Position numbers and translations under genes: made by a program. DNA of 64,000 nucleotides from Adineta vaga (lineage: Eukaryota > Rotifera): contig CP075493.1 of NCBI GenBank assembly GCA_021613535.1, positions 930,001 to 994,000 on the forward strand. Reading direction: 5' to 3'. This document shows positions 12,907 to 23,498 of this stretch, piece after piece. The notes beneath the pieces are model-generated. The model was not told the DNA's origin and made no database searches. It worked only from the letters and a program-made list of their open reading frames with translations. The stretch's first letter is position 1. Every line of letters begins with the position of its first letter.

Positions 12907-13258
12907 GCCAAAGAAGAATAAAATCGCCCAATTATAAACCACTTTTCCCATTACATACATATGTCCCTTTTGAATCTCTCAAAAAATGCGACAACTTTCC
13001 TTCAAAACAAGCAGATAACAGAAAGTACACTGTACTATCCTCGTCGCCCTACCCATCCAATACTTAGCACATTGAGCAGTGATAATTACCCCGATCATAA
13101 TTGCTGTCTTTGTATCATACACCCGAACAAACGATATCCAAACCCTTTCACACACCTTCAACACAATTCTCTTGGAATGCCACATCACCTTCAAAAACGT
13201 TATTTAGAACTGTCGATTGCTTTACATATATTTTCAAAATATATATTCTCATCTACAG

Positions 13259-15853
13259 TCACTCACCACACTAAATCTCTATGACAATGAAATCGGCGCT
13301 CAAGGAGCCCAACATATCGGCGATGCCTTGCGAACGAACACGATAATATTCATTCGCTAGTGACAAAACTGATATATTCATCTTTTCTCTCATCTACAGG
13401 CACTAACCACACTAGATTTCTCTGAGAATCAAATCGGGGATCAAGGAGCACAACATATCGGCGATGCTTTGCGCACGAACACGGTAATATTCGTTCGCTA
13501 GTGACAGAACTGATACATTCATCTTTTCTCTCATCTACAGACGCTCACCACACTAGATCTCTCGTCGAATGAAATCGGGGATCAAGGAGCCCAACATATC
13601 GGTGATGGCTTGCGAACGAACACGGTAATATTCATTCGCTAGTGACAAAACTGATACATTCATCTTTTCTCTCATCTACAGGCACTAACCACACTAAATC
13701 TCTGGTCGAATCGAATCGGGGATCAAGGAGCCCAACATATCGGTGATGGCTTGCGAACGAACACGGTAATATTCATTCGCCAGTGATAAAACTGATATAT
13801 TCATCTTTTCTCTCATCTACAGGCACTAACCACACTAAATCTCCGGTCGAATCGAATCGGGGATCAAGGAGCACAACATATCGGTGATGGCTTGCGAACG
13901 AACACGGTAATATTCATTCGCCAGTGACAAAACTGATATATTCATCTTTTCTCTCATCTACAGGCACTAACCACACTAAATCTCTGGTCGAATCAAATCG
14001 GGGATCAAGGAGCCCAACATATCGGTGATGGCTTGCGAACGAACACGGTAATATTCATTCGCTAGTGACAAAACTAATATATTCATCTTTTCTCTCATCT
14101 ACAGGCACTAACCACACTAAATCTCCGGTCGAATCGAATCGGGGATCAAGGAGCACAACATATCGGCGATGCCTTGCGAACGAACACGGTAATATTCATT
14201 CGCTAGTGACAAAACTGATATATTCATCTTTTCTCTCATCTACAGGCACTAACCACACTAAATCTCTGGTCGAATCAAATCGGGGATCAAGGAGCCCAAC
14301 ATATCGGTGATGGCTTGCGAAAGAACACGGTAATATTCATTCGCTAGTGACAAAACTAATATATTCATCTTTTCTCTCATCTACAGGCACTAACCACACT
14401 AAATCTCTGGTCGAATCAAATCGGGGATCAAGGAGCCCAACATATCGGTGATGGCTTGCGAACGAACACGGTAATATTCATTCGATAGTGACAAAACTAA
14501 TATATTCATCTTTTCTCTCATCTACAGGCACTAACCACACTAAATCTCCGGTCGAATCGAATCGGGGATCAAGGAGCACAACATATCGGTGATGGCTTGC
14601 GAACGAACACGGTAATATTCATTCGCCAGTGACAAAACTGATATATTCATCTTTTCTCTCATCTACAGGCACTAACCACACTAAATCTCTGGTCGAATCA
14701 AATCGGGGATCAAGGAGCCCAACATATCGGTGATGGCTTGCGAACGAACACGGTAATATTCATTCGCTAGTGACAAAACTAATATATTCATCTTTTCTCT
14801 CATCTACAGGCACTAACCACACTAAATCTCCGGTCGAATCGAATCGGGGATCAAGGAGCACAACATATCGGCGATGCCTTGCGAACGAACACGGTAATAT
14901 TCATTCGCTAGTGACAAAACTGATATATTCATCTTTTCTCTCATCTACAGGCACTAACCACACTAAATCTCTGGTCGAATCAAATCGGGGATCAAGGAGC
15001 CCAACATATCGGTGATGGCTTGCGAAAGAACACGGTAATATTCATTCGCTAGTGACAAAACTAATATATTCATCTTTTCTCTCATCTACAGGCACTAACC
15101 ACACTAAATCTCTGGTCGAATCAAATCGGGGATCAAGGAGCCCAACATATCGGTGATGGCTTGCGAACGAACACGGTAATATTCATTCGATAGTGACAAA
15201 ACTAATATATTCATCTTTTCTCTCATCTACAGGCACTAACCACACTAAATCTCCGGTCGAATCGAATCGGGGATCAAGGAGCACAACATATCGGCGATGC
15301 CTTGCGAACGAACACGGTAATATTCATTCGCTAGTGACAAAACTGATATATTCATCTTTTCTCTCATCTACAGGCACTAACCACACTAGATCTCTCTGAG
15401 AATCAAATCGGGGATCAAGGAGCACAATATATCGGCGATGCCTTGCGAACGAACACGGTAATATTCATTCGCTAGTGACAAAACTGATACATTCATCTTT
15501 TCTCTCATCCACAGGCACTAACCACACTAGATCTCTCGTCGAATGAAATCGGGGATCAAGGAGCCCAACATATCGGTGATGGCTTGCGAACGAACACGGT
15601 AATATTCATTCGCTAGTGACAAAACTGATATATTCATATTTTCTCTCATCCACAGGCACTAACCACACTAGATCTCTCTGAGAATCAAATCGGGGATCAA
15701 GGAGCACAACATATCGGCGATGCCTTGCGAACGAACACGGTAATATTCATTCGCTAGTGACAAAACTGATATATTCATCTTTTCTCTCATCCACAGGCAC
15801 TAACCACACTAGATCTCTCGTCGAATGAAATCGGCGATCAAGGAGCAGAACAG
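13259..15853 (+). repeat. 141-bp exon+intron tandem repeat, 19 units, no indels
   Basis: Unit starts fall exactly at 13259, 13400, 13541 ... 15797 (period 141 throughout). Exon and intron sequences are equally conserved between neighbours. Blocks of five units (705 bp) are duplicated: the unit order and sequence around 14065-14310 recurs at 14770-15015, and part again from 15193 (423 bp further on). This is a higher-order repeat, as expected from recent unequal exchange. Confidence 0.95.
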
Positions 15854-15934
15854 CTTCGGGATTGTTTTGGAAATAGGTGTGGTGTTAGTCCTGAATCGTT
15901 GAATATTATTTTTTGTGATCCTTTTTTTGGGTAG
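13259..15934 (+). CDS. LRR (ribonuclease-inhibitor type) array gene, 19 unit exons
   Basis: Eighteen 84-bp exons start at 13259+141k. Each encodes a 28-residue LRR of the pattern ALTTLxLxSNxIGDQGAQ-HIGDxLRTNT. A longer terminal exon from 15797 ends at TAG 15932-15934 after a cysteine-containing tail (AEQLRDCFGNRCG). Each intron is 57 bp (GTAATATTCATTCG ... CATCTACAG) and all exons are phase 0, so any number of units keeps the frame. The motif is the NLR/RNase-inhibitor LRR class, a protein-binding solenoid. Units differ mainly at the variable positions (WSN, RSN, SEN, SSN, YDN). The upstream partner is probably the F-box exon at 12514. The first unit's donor is mutated (ATAATA), so exon 1 may not splice normally. 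Confidence 0.8.
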
Positions 15935-18930
15935 AAATCGTGTTTTGAAAAAATGCTGGAGAGGAATAGATAATATACTCTGGTATACGAAGCGTTATTG
16001 TTTGGATGATAGCGTGCTGTTTCTTAAATTTACGATTTGTCACTGTAAAAATTGCGATTTTCATTAAAGTGCTTCGCTTATAGTAGGCCAGACAAAGAGA
16101 GTTGTTCTCTGTCTAATGCACTCTACTTTAGGAATTTTGTTGAAAGCTTGATAGGTTTCGCAGAGTTTCTACAGAAACTCTGTACTCAGGAAGATATGAT
16201 GTGTTTCGAAAGAGCTCGAATAGTGTAGTGGAGAAAGGGAAGGAGAACAGAAGCAGCAGGCGGAATCAGCCTTTTCTTACTCGCATTCTATCTATTCTGA
16301 TCGAGATCTATGTGAAACTTTTGAAAGATTAGTTCTTTAACACCATACCGTGTTGAAATAATCATTGAAATATATTTCGAAACTTCCTTTTGCATTTCTC
16401 TCATAAGTGGTCTTCTGGGATCGGATTTGACCTATATTTGCTATAAATCCTATGTTTTTGAAAAACCCTATAATTTGTCCTATCTAGCGCTTATTTTACC
16501 TATTTTTCCTATATTACGTCAAGAAAGGAACGTAAAAGTGTAAAAACCAATCACTTTTGTTATATTTGGCCCTTACCCATTAAAGAGTTCATATACAGGG
16601 CTAGATAGAAGTCGTGTACCAAAGAGAAGCTTTGATATCTGTATTAAGAATGGTTTAATTGTGTTGTTATTTCCACCGGTGATAGAGGATCGCAAAGATA
16701 GAAAATGTTGCAGTATCTTGAGGGGTGTACAGAATCCTACAAAAATTAACCCTTTGCAGACGGAATTTCTACATATACCATCGGGAGTATTTCTCAAAAT
16801 TTGATGATGATATATATACTTCAAATCAATTAAAAGTGCGAAGAAATAGCGTGTCGACTGACTTTCTGTGTTAGTAATCTTCCTGATCAGATTTAAAAAG
16901 TACATGAACCTCTTATATGAGAAGCGTTCCAAATTTTTACTGAAGGTCTCGAATATATCCTATGATTTTTTTCAAAACTTTATTTACGAATGTTTTCAGA
17001 ACTATTGGGAAGATTTTTCGAGTGATTATCAAAGAAGTTTTCAGATCTAAGTGTGTTCAACAAAGAACGTAGTACTCTTTTCTACCTTAAAAGTATCTTA
17101 TTTTTCAAATTTCACTTTGAAAAAACTAATAACAGCTTCCAACAAAAACTCGCATTTTTAAAGTGAGTGGCCTTCGCATACGGTTGGCAACTTGAAATTT
17201 CAAAAGAAACCTGCTAAGACAGGAACTTATAATACGGAGAAGGAAGTTAACGAAAGGCTTGATCTTTTCAAAGAAATCGTTTTCGAAGAGTTAATTGTTT
17301 GCTTAGTTGTCTTTTTGCTTTTGTTCATAGTTTACTGATTAACTCAGGCATGAAGTCCAAATGAGAATGATTCTTTTCAACAAAACTTGACTGAATGGTG
17401 ATGGGAGTGAAGGAGCGCAAAGCTTAAATTAATCAGTAAAAATGATGTAAAGTAATGTCTTACTCATATTTTACAAACGGTTTCTATGAAAAAGAATTAA
17501 GCAAGTCCTGATGCAATTGCTACCTGTATTTTACTCAAAGGAAACGTTAGTCAATCAGAGATAGCGTTTTGGAGTACATATTAGAACTAACTGAACTCAT
17601 TCATTAAAACGAAATCCATCTATCATTCTTGTAAAAGGAAGTTAGGTATGTTTGATGACGTCCAGCTATTTAGATTCATTTAGAAGCACTTTTTCATTAC
17701 GAACAGTTTTAAAAATATACTTAGAGTATCAGCAAAATGCACAAACAAATCTTTTTCTATGTTATAGTTTATATGAATACTGTAACAATAATATGTATGT
17801 GTATGTTCATCATGTTATTCTTTCTTTTGTTCATCTCTTTCTCTCTCTCTCTCTTCTATATAGGGAGACGCTATAGTGTGAAAGAGACACACTCTGGACG
17901 TATGAAGTAGCTATCAATAAACATCTACATCGTGAGTAGCGGTCAGCTACTAATCCAGTTTGTCGTTACAAATACACACTTTACTTCGATAAAAACTTTG
18001 TCGAAAACCTTTTCTAAATCAGATTTGTGTTATACTTCTTTTGTTTTTCTTTGTTAATCTTACGATTGCGATTTTCATTTTGTTTTCAAAATTAATCTAA
18101 TAACAAAACTGTAACAACTATCCACTTAAGTTTAAACTAATTAGATTGAGAGAATGAGAAAAAATTCGTCTTATTGATGTCAATGAAAAAATATAAAGCG
18201 TGGAAATGTCGTGCGCGTATGTCGTGTCACGTGGTGTGGTCCACATATTCAACTAGGTGTTTCTTGGATTTTACGTTTCATGTCTGATGAGGGAAAGATG
18301 TTTTGAATTTATACGTTTTTCAACAATGACAGAAAATCTTTTAGAGAAAAAAGATGCATCGCAGTCGCAACTAACAAACGCGTAAAGATGCAGTTCAGGA
18401 TATAATCGTATCTGGTTTGCGATTCCTGATATATTCGAATCTCACTGAAATGCAACGAGATGCATTTGTAAACACAAAATGCGTTTCATGTTTACACGGT
18501 GTACCATCTTTATACTTCATTCATATTTTCTGATTTACATTCAAAGAATTACATCATGGACAATGATCTTTCAGTGAAAAAGTCGCTCCACCTCAAGTTC
18601 ATATATAGTCTTTATGGAATATACATATCGTTGGTGTAGAGGAAACCAGCTATATACGTGAACTAAACATATTTTCAAATAGATGAAAAGTGAAGAAAAT
18701 TCGAAAAAATTTTTACGCATAAAGGTTTGCCTGGATCCGGATTCGGGTCGGTCAGGTCTATCCGACGGGCTTTACTGGACACGCCTATTACTCTTTTAGA
18801 AAAGGGTCAGCGAATCCAAAGGATGAGCGCTACTTTTCTCTACAAAAGATTAGCACATTCAAAAGATAAACGTAACATGTTTCTATAACTGCATCGCATA
18901 AAAGTATAAAAAAGTGAAGCCGACAGAACA
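15935..18930. other. Intergenic, 3 kb
   Basis: I recognise no gene. A minus-strand frame at 16573-16932 (119 codons) lacks any known motif and is probably chance. A TC microsatellite lies at about 17838-17854. Sequence around 18670-18930 may include the decayed left end and N-terminal coding part of the Tc1 element. Confidence 0.4.
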
Positions 18931-19376
18931 TTTTTAAGAATGAGGTGTACTGTCAACAGTATTGATAGTTGGATCGTTCAACGTGAACTCTATCAAACGG
19001 GTTATAAGAGTACTTTGCCCCGTGGCACACCAATGCTGACTCCACAACAGTAGGATGCACGTGTTCAATGGGCAATCAAACACCAAAACGACGACTAGAG
19101 TCGAACAATTTTCACTGATGAAACATGCTACCAATTGTTTCGAAATATCATACGTCGATGCTCAAGATATTCAAAATCTGAAGTCAAAAAAACTTCAAAG
19201 AACAGACAGGAGGTTATGGTGTGGGGAGGCTTCAGTATCAAAGATTTAGTTGGCTGTCATTCTTTCCATACAAACATGGATGGCTCCTATTACATTCAAA
19301 TTCTTCAAGATCATCTCATTTGTAATACCAGAAAGCAATTCGGTCAACGATAGCTACTTCAACAAAATAATGACCC

Positions 19377-19573
19377 CACACTGTAAAAAAAAGGAGTTTT
19401 ACCGAATCTGTATCCAGGGGAAGATCCTTTGAGGTTTAGTATCGATTTGCCAAACTAAAAAAAGATCGGTGAGCATTCAACTGAACGTTTTTTGGTTCAG
19501 TAAATCGCTACTAAACCTCAAAGGATCTTCCCGTGGATACAGGTTCGGTAAAACTCCTTTTTTTTAGAGTGTG
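19377..19573. mobile_element. Non-autonomous palindromic element nested in the Tc1 copy
   Basis: About 197 bp is bounded by long inverted repeats beginning CACACTSTAAAAAAAAGG. They continue through GAGTTTTACC and ATCCTTTGAGGTTTAGTA, and almost the whole element folds on itself. It interrupts the transposase just after NNDPT, and host coding resumes with an ARTK/CTHK-like stretch right after it. No clear target-site duplication was visible, so the superfamily is left open. Confidence 0.85.
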
Positions 19574-19746
19574 CACGCACAAAAGTCGGGTGGCGCAACA
19601 TTTTATATACAAAGAAGTACTCGAAGTAATCGGTTGGCCATCAAATAGTCCGGATGGCAATTCAGTGGAAAACCTCTAGTCAATTATCAAGCGCCATGTC
19701 GAGAAACGAAAACCAACAAATCTTCGAGAATTGGATATATTCCTAC

Positions 19747-19900
19747 TAGGGGCGTAACCAGTGAAAATGCGTAGGGGGAGGGGAAGGCTCAAGCCATTTC
19801 AGACATCTTCTAGAGAGGGCTCATCTATTTCACTATAGTAGATTCAGAATTTTCTAGGGGAGGCTGAGCCCCCACTCGCTCCACTCTGGTTACGCCACTA
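19747..19900. mobile_element. hAT-type MITE nested in the Tc1 copy
   Basis: A 154-bp insert has 15-bp terminal inverted repeats TAGKGGCGTAACCAG at both ends. It is flanked by an 8-bp near-identical duplication (ATTCCTAC at 19739-19746, ATTCCTGC at 19901-19908). The eight-base duplication and the (C/T)AGNGGCG terminus are hallmarks of hAT elements. Removing it in thought restores the transposase order (DIF before, then L-HEEWNKTA). Confidence 0.9.
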
Positions 19901-20140
19901 ATTCCTGCACGAAGAATGGAACAAAACTGCCATAGTCTTTCTAAATAGTTTAATAAATTCCATGAAATCACGACTTTTAGCTCTCATTGAATCGAAGGGA
20001 GAGAGTATCAAATATTAAATGTAATACTTTTGTACCATGAACTGTACCTTACCTTTGTATATATTTAGTTTTTGGATTGGTCATTTATTTGCTAATAAAT
20101 ATCTGAAATAGTGAGGGCAAAAACTTTTTCACCTTAGTGT

Positions 20141-20385
20141 ATACAAATTTGATCCAGTTGGATCTAAAAATAATATTGTTGGACCATGCGTATGTCGTGT
20201 ATCTAAGCCTGTACCATTTGAATTACCATTGGAGAATTTCAAGACACGATAATTGTAAAAGTCCGCTACATATATATTCATTGCTTGATTCAGCAATTGT
20301 TGCCGTATTTGGATTCCAAACAGCTGTTGGACATACTGCTGGTCGTACGATTTCCCTTGTTAAAATAAACAATGGAAATTAATTT
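20141..20385 (-). pseudogene. NHL-repeat protein fragment
   Basis: Minus-strand codons read REIVRPAVCPTAVWNPN. After a frame change they read NYRVLKFSNGNSNGT and GPTILFLDPTGSNLY. This is the blade pattern of the NHL-repeat proteins common in bdelloids (CxxAxWNPNxxTVAG, then ADxxNxRVxKF). At least one frameshift lies near 20260. The fragment abuts the right end of the Tc1 element. Confidence 0.6.
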
Positions 20386-21059
20386 TGATAATATTTTATT
20401 TCAAACACACCTAATTGAAGAGTTAAATTTGATCGATTAAAATATAGAAGAGAAGCATTGAAATTATATTGAACATAAATTGAAGTTATATAAGAAGAAA
20501 ATAATTGACAACTTCAATTTCGAATTATTTGCATTAATCATTTTACAAATATATTCATCTTGAGTTTTATTCAATAAAATCTCAGAAATGTCTCCAATCA
20601 TTATAAAATTATCTATATTTTACCAAGTAAAATACAATTCATGACGGAAAAAGTCGAGAGAATTAAAAAATCCATATTCGAAGCATTTTAGCTATTCTAA
20701 TAAATGAATGTTCAAGAAAGTTTTCTTTTTGAAATAGAAACACAGCTATACATGGTGTATAATTAAAAATGCATCAATACTTGAACAAGTCATCATGGAA
20801 ATAATACGATAACGCATATAAGGAAAAGAAGAACTTTTTCGTCTGTATTTGGTTACTTTTCTTAATTAAAATATATTTTTATAATTGAGAAAAAATGTTT
20901 GCAACTGACCTACTAGAACATTTATTTCTGGAAAGAAAGTAACTTTCATCAAAATATTTCAGCATGAAAAATAAACAGAAAAAGTCTATTTATTCTAAAG
21001 TTAAGAATATTTTTAAAAACTAATGATGTTCACAATGTTTAGGAATACCATTATTAAAA

Positions 21060-22345
21060 TTATTTTTCAAATAAAAATCTTTGACAAAATTCAGGTGATT
21101 CAATAATGACTGAAGCCACTCCAAGTTGTAAATGCCAATCCTTATGATAATGTAACATCCATATACTTGGATTATCGGCTTTAAAACGAACTATAACATA
21201 TGAATATGAATTAATTGTAAGTGTATCTCGATAAATTGGATTTTTTAAATTTAATTCAATATTATCTAACATTGTTTCATTAATATAACCATCATTTCTA
21301 TTTCCTTATGCTAATATCCAAACATGATGACCATGGAGATGAAATGTATATGATGCAAAATCAATACAGGTTGACTGTCTTTATGTTGAGAATCGAAGAA
21401 AAATCTTTTTATATTTCGATTAATTGGAACATTTGAATTCATGGAAATCATTTCTAATTCATCACTAAAATTCTTTCCTAGACTAATAGTTTAATAAATA
21501 ATAATTCGATATATTAAAAATTGAATTGATCTTCGTTTGATCTTCATCAATATATTCTAAAATTGTTTGTGCGCAGTTGATTGAATCGCTGATGTATATC
21601 GATTATTATAGTCAACAAATGGATGCATTGTTGTTCGTATAATATATTTTTTCCATTTAATTAAATTCCATCAGCTTCAATTAATCTCATTTGATGTTAA
21701 TCAATCGTTAAAGTTATCGTATAGCATATGCAGATGTATTAATAATTCGAAATCTTTTCGTTTAACTAAAACAAATTGATGCACGGTATAATACAAACAT
21801 TTTCCATTCGAAGTACAATTATATTGTCCAATATCATTAATTAAAACAGTATCAGGTATTGGATCTGATGTACCTGGATATAAATAAGTTTTTAAATGAA
21901 TATGATACCAATCGGTGATTTGTAAAATTTCTTCATTATGATAAAAAGATTTCCATGGATCATTTGGATCTTTGATAAACAAAGCACCTTTTAGTTCATC
22001 ACTATATTGCATTGCATAATGGAGAATGATACTAATAAGTACCTGATTGATCTCTAGTAGAAAATGTGTAAATAAATGATTGACTAGGTAAAATTTCACA
22101 TTGAATTACACCTGGAACTCTATCCATATGTAAACTGTTATGTTGGAATAAACCATGTCAATGAATTGCTGTTGGTTCAGATAATTCATTAATGATTGTA
22201 ATGTTAATTAGATCATCACGTTTGACAACAATTGTTGGTGCTGGAATTCGATCGTTGATACTTAGAATTGGTCGTTCGTAAGTATCAGGAGAAGCATTAA
22301 ACCATCGAATATGAAATTCTTCGTTGTATACGTGAATATTTTCTA
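21060..22345 (-). pseudogene. Multicopper oxidase (laccase-like), dead
   Basis: Leftward from about 22345, minus-strand coding reads EEFHIRWFNASPDTYERPIL, PAPTIVVKRDDLINITI and AIH-stop-HGLFQ (the copper motif HWHG with its Trp codon now TGA). Next are STRDQSGTY and a frameshifted HSH region, then MQYSDELKGALFIKDPNDPW and ILQITDWYH. Further on come FHLHGHHVWIL (21305-21350) and MLHYHKDWHLQLGVASVI. In the last motif the family has HCHIDWH; the type-1 copper cysteine is now Tyr. Stops and frameshifts occur throughout. Functional relatives oxidise phenols, metals or ascorbate using four copper ions. This copy cannot be active. Confidence 0.85.
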
Positions 22346-22554
22346 GAAATTAACAATAGAATTTGTTAATTTTTCGAAAAGATCTTATACCATTTGATAA
22401 ATGAAAGAAAGGACTATTCGGTTTTAATTGTATAAGCAACATTTCGCATAGGAAAATATGAAATTTCTAATTGATGACCATAAGATAATGACGATTAGAT
22501 TTATATCCTCTTGAATTATTTAAAATATCTTTTATCATATTACCATTATCATAA

Positions 22555-22935
22555 AAAAAAGCAAAATTTTATATTAATGATTTGATCTATATTGTTCTAT
22601 TGACCAATTAGTATTCGTTTGTCAAATAAATCATTCATATCAGAAGTAAATTGAAATTGATAAATATCATCTTGTAATTGAAAGTTTCGAGAAAAGATTT
22701 CATTGGTATTTTCCGGTTTTTTTAGTCCATATCTGGCCTTGAATGTATCAAATTTAGGTTGTTTCGATAGTTTATTGTAAGATCATGATTAAGTTAATTG
22801 TCGTTTCATTTGAAAACAATTATTTAGTATTGTAGAATTCGTTGTATCTGCTAACTGATCAGGAGTATCTAAATGTTTATTCTGATTAGATCCGAACAAC
22901 TTCTTTAATGCATCAGATTTTCCAGTGCCACAGGG
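22555..22935 (-). pseudogene. Unidentified decayed coding stretch
   Basis: Minus-strand codons EPCGTGKSDALKKLFGSN, DTPDQLADTTNSTIL and YGLKKPENTNEIF look like real protein sequence but are broken by stops (after KRQLT and ILIGQ). I do not recognise the family. It precedes the multicopper oxidase relic on the same strand and might be a separate dead gene or a foreign insertion. Confidence 0.35.
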
Positions 22936-22939
22936 TTCT

Positions 22940-23498
22940 AAAAGTAAAACTTTTGCCTCACATAAAGGGGAGAAAAATCACGTTTTTATCTTATTTTCAC
23001 TCTTCAAATAATGTATGAGTAATTCGTGTCTGTTGTTTTTCTCTTTCAGTAACGTCAATGTGCTCATTTGAGAGTGAGATTGGATGGTGTGAGTAGCTTG
23101 TGGAAATGAATCATCTTGAAAATGTATGCCGAGGTCGAATAGGAATAGAGAAACACTCTTCTGCATCAATGTTCTCAACTTCCACAGAATATTCTCGTCT
23201 GTATTTCATATAATAATATATTACTTTAAGAGAACATGGTCGACAAAATTTGAATTCATAAACACAAAAATCATATTTACTAAAAACTAATCATATGATC
23301 CGAATATATATTTTGATAAAACAAAAATATATTTCTGTAAGTACTATGCAAATTTCTTTTTATGTAGAATGGTCTCATTATTAACACTTAATTGCACACT
23401 TAAAACATGAATCCATACGATGAATAATATTTATTCATCATATTCGCTTATATAAATATATATATATATATATATAAGAAAGTTCTACATGTATTTCA
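22940..23498. other. Intergenic with TA microsatellite
   Basis: There is no gene. A run of about ten TA dinucleotides lies at 23457-23476, just upstream of the membrane-protein gene that starts at 23499. Confidence 0.5.

Larger units (their letters stand above)
18934..20140 (+). mobile_element. Dead Tc1/mariner-family transposon with nested insertions
   Basis: Plus-strand transposase codons can be followed from about 18934: GYKSTLPRGTPMLTPQQ, ARVQWAIKHQNDD, TIFTDETCYQLFRN (first catalytic Asp), VMVWGGFS, FHTNMDGSYYIQILQDHL, then GWPSNSPDGNSVENL and a C-terminal SKGESIKY ending near 20014. In-frame stops (for example after TPQQ, HQNDD, FGQR and ENL) and two insertions (19377-19573, 19747-19900) break it. 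The right end near 20115-20140 (GGCAAAAACTTTTTCACC...AGTGTATA) looks like a Tc1-type terminal repeat. I could not place a matching left end. The element seems to sit against an NHL-gene relic that begins directly after it. Confidence 0.8.

Noticed and set aside
14065-15399. Open frames (81, 81 and 68 codons) reading MTKLIYSSFLSSTGTNHTKS...
   Set aside because: They run through the 57-bp introns in another frame of the 141-bp LRR units. They are open only because the unit length is a multiple of three.
16573-16932. 119-codon minus-strand frame
   Set aside because: No recognisable motif or splice context, isolated in gene-free DNA.
17870-17960. Possible LTR edge near a TC microsatellite
   Set aside because: No paired LTR, primer-binding site or retroelement coding nearby.
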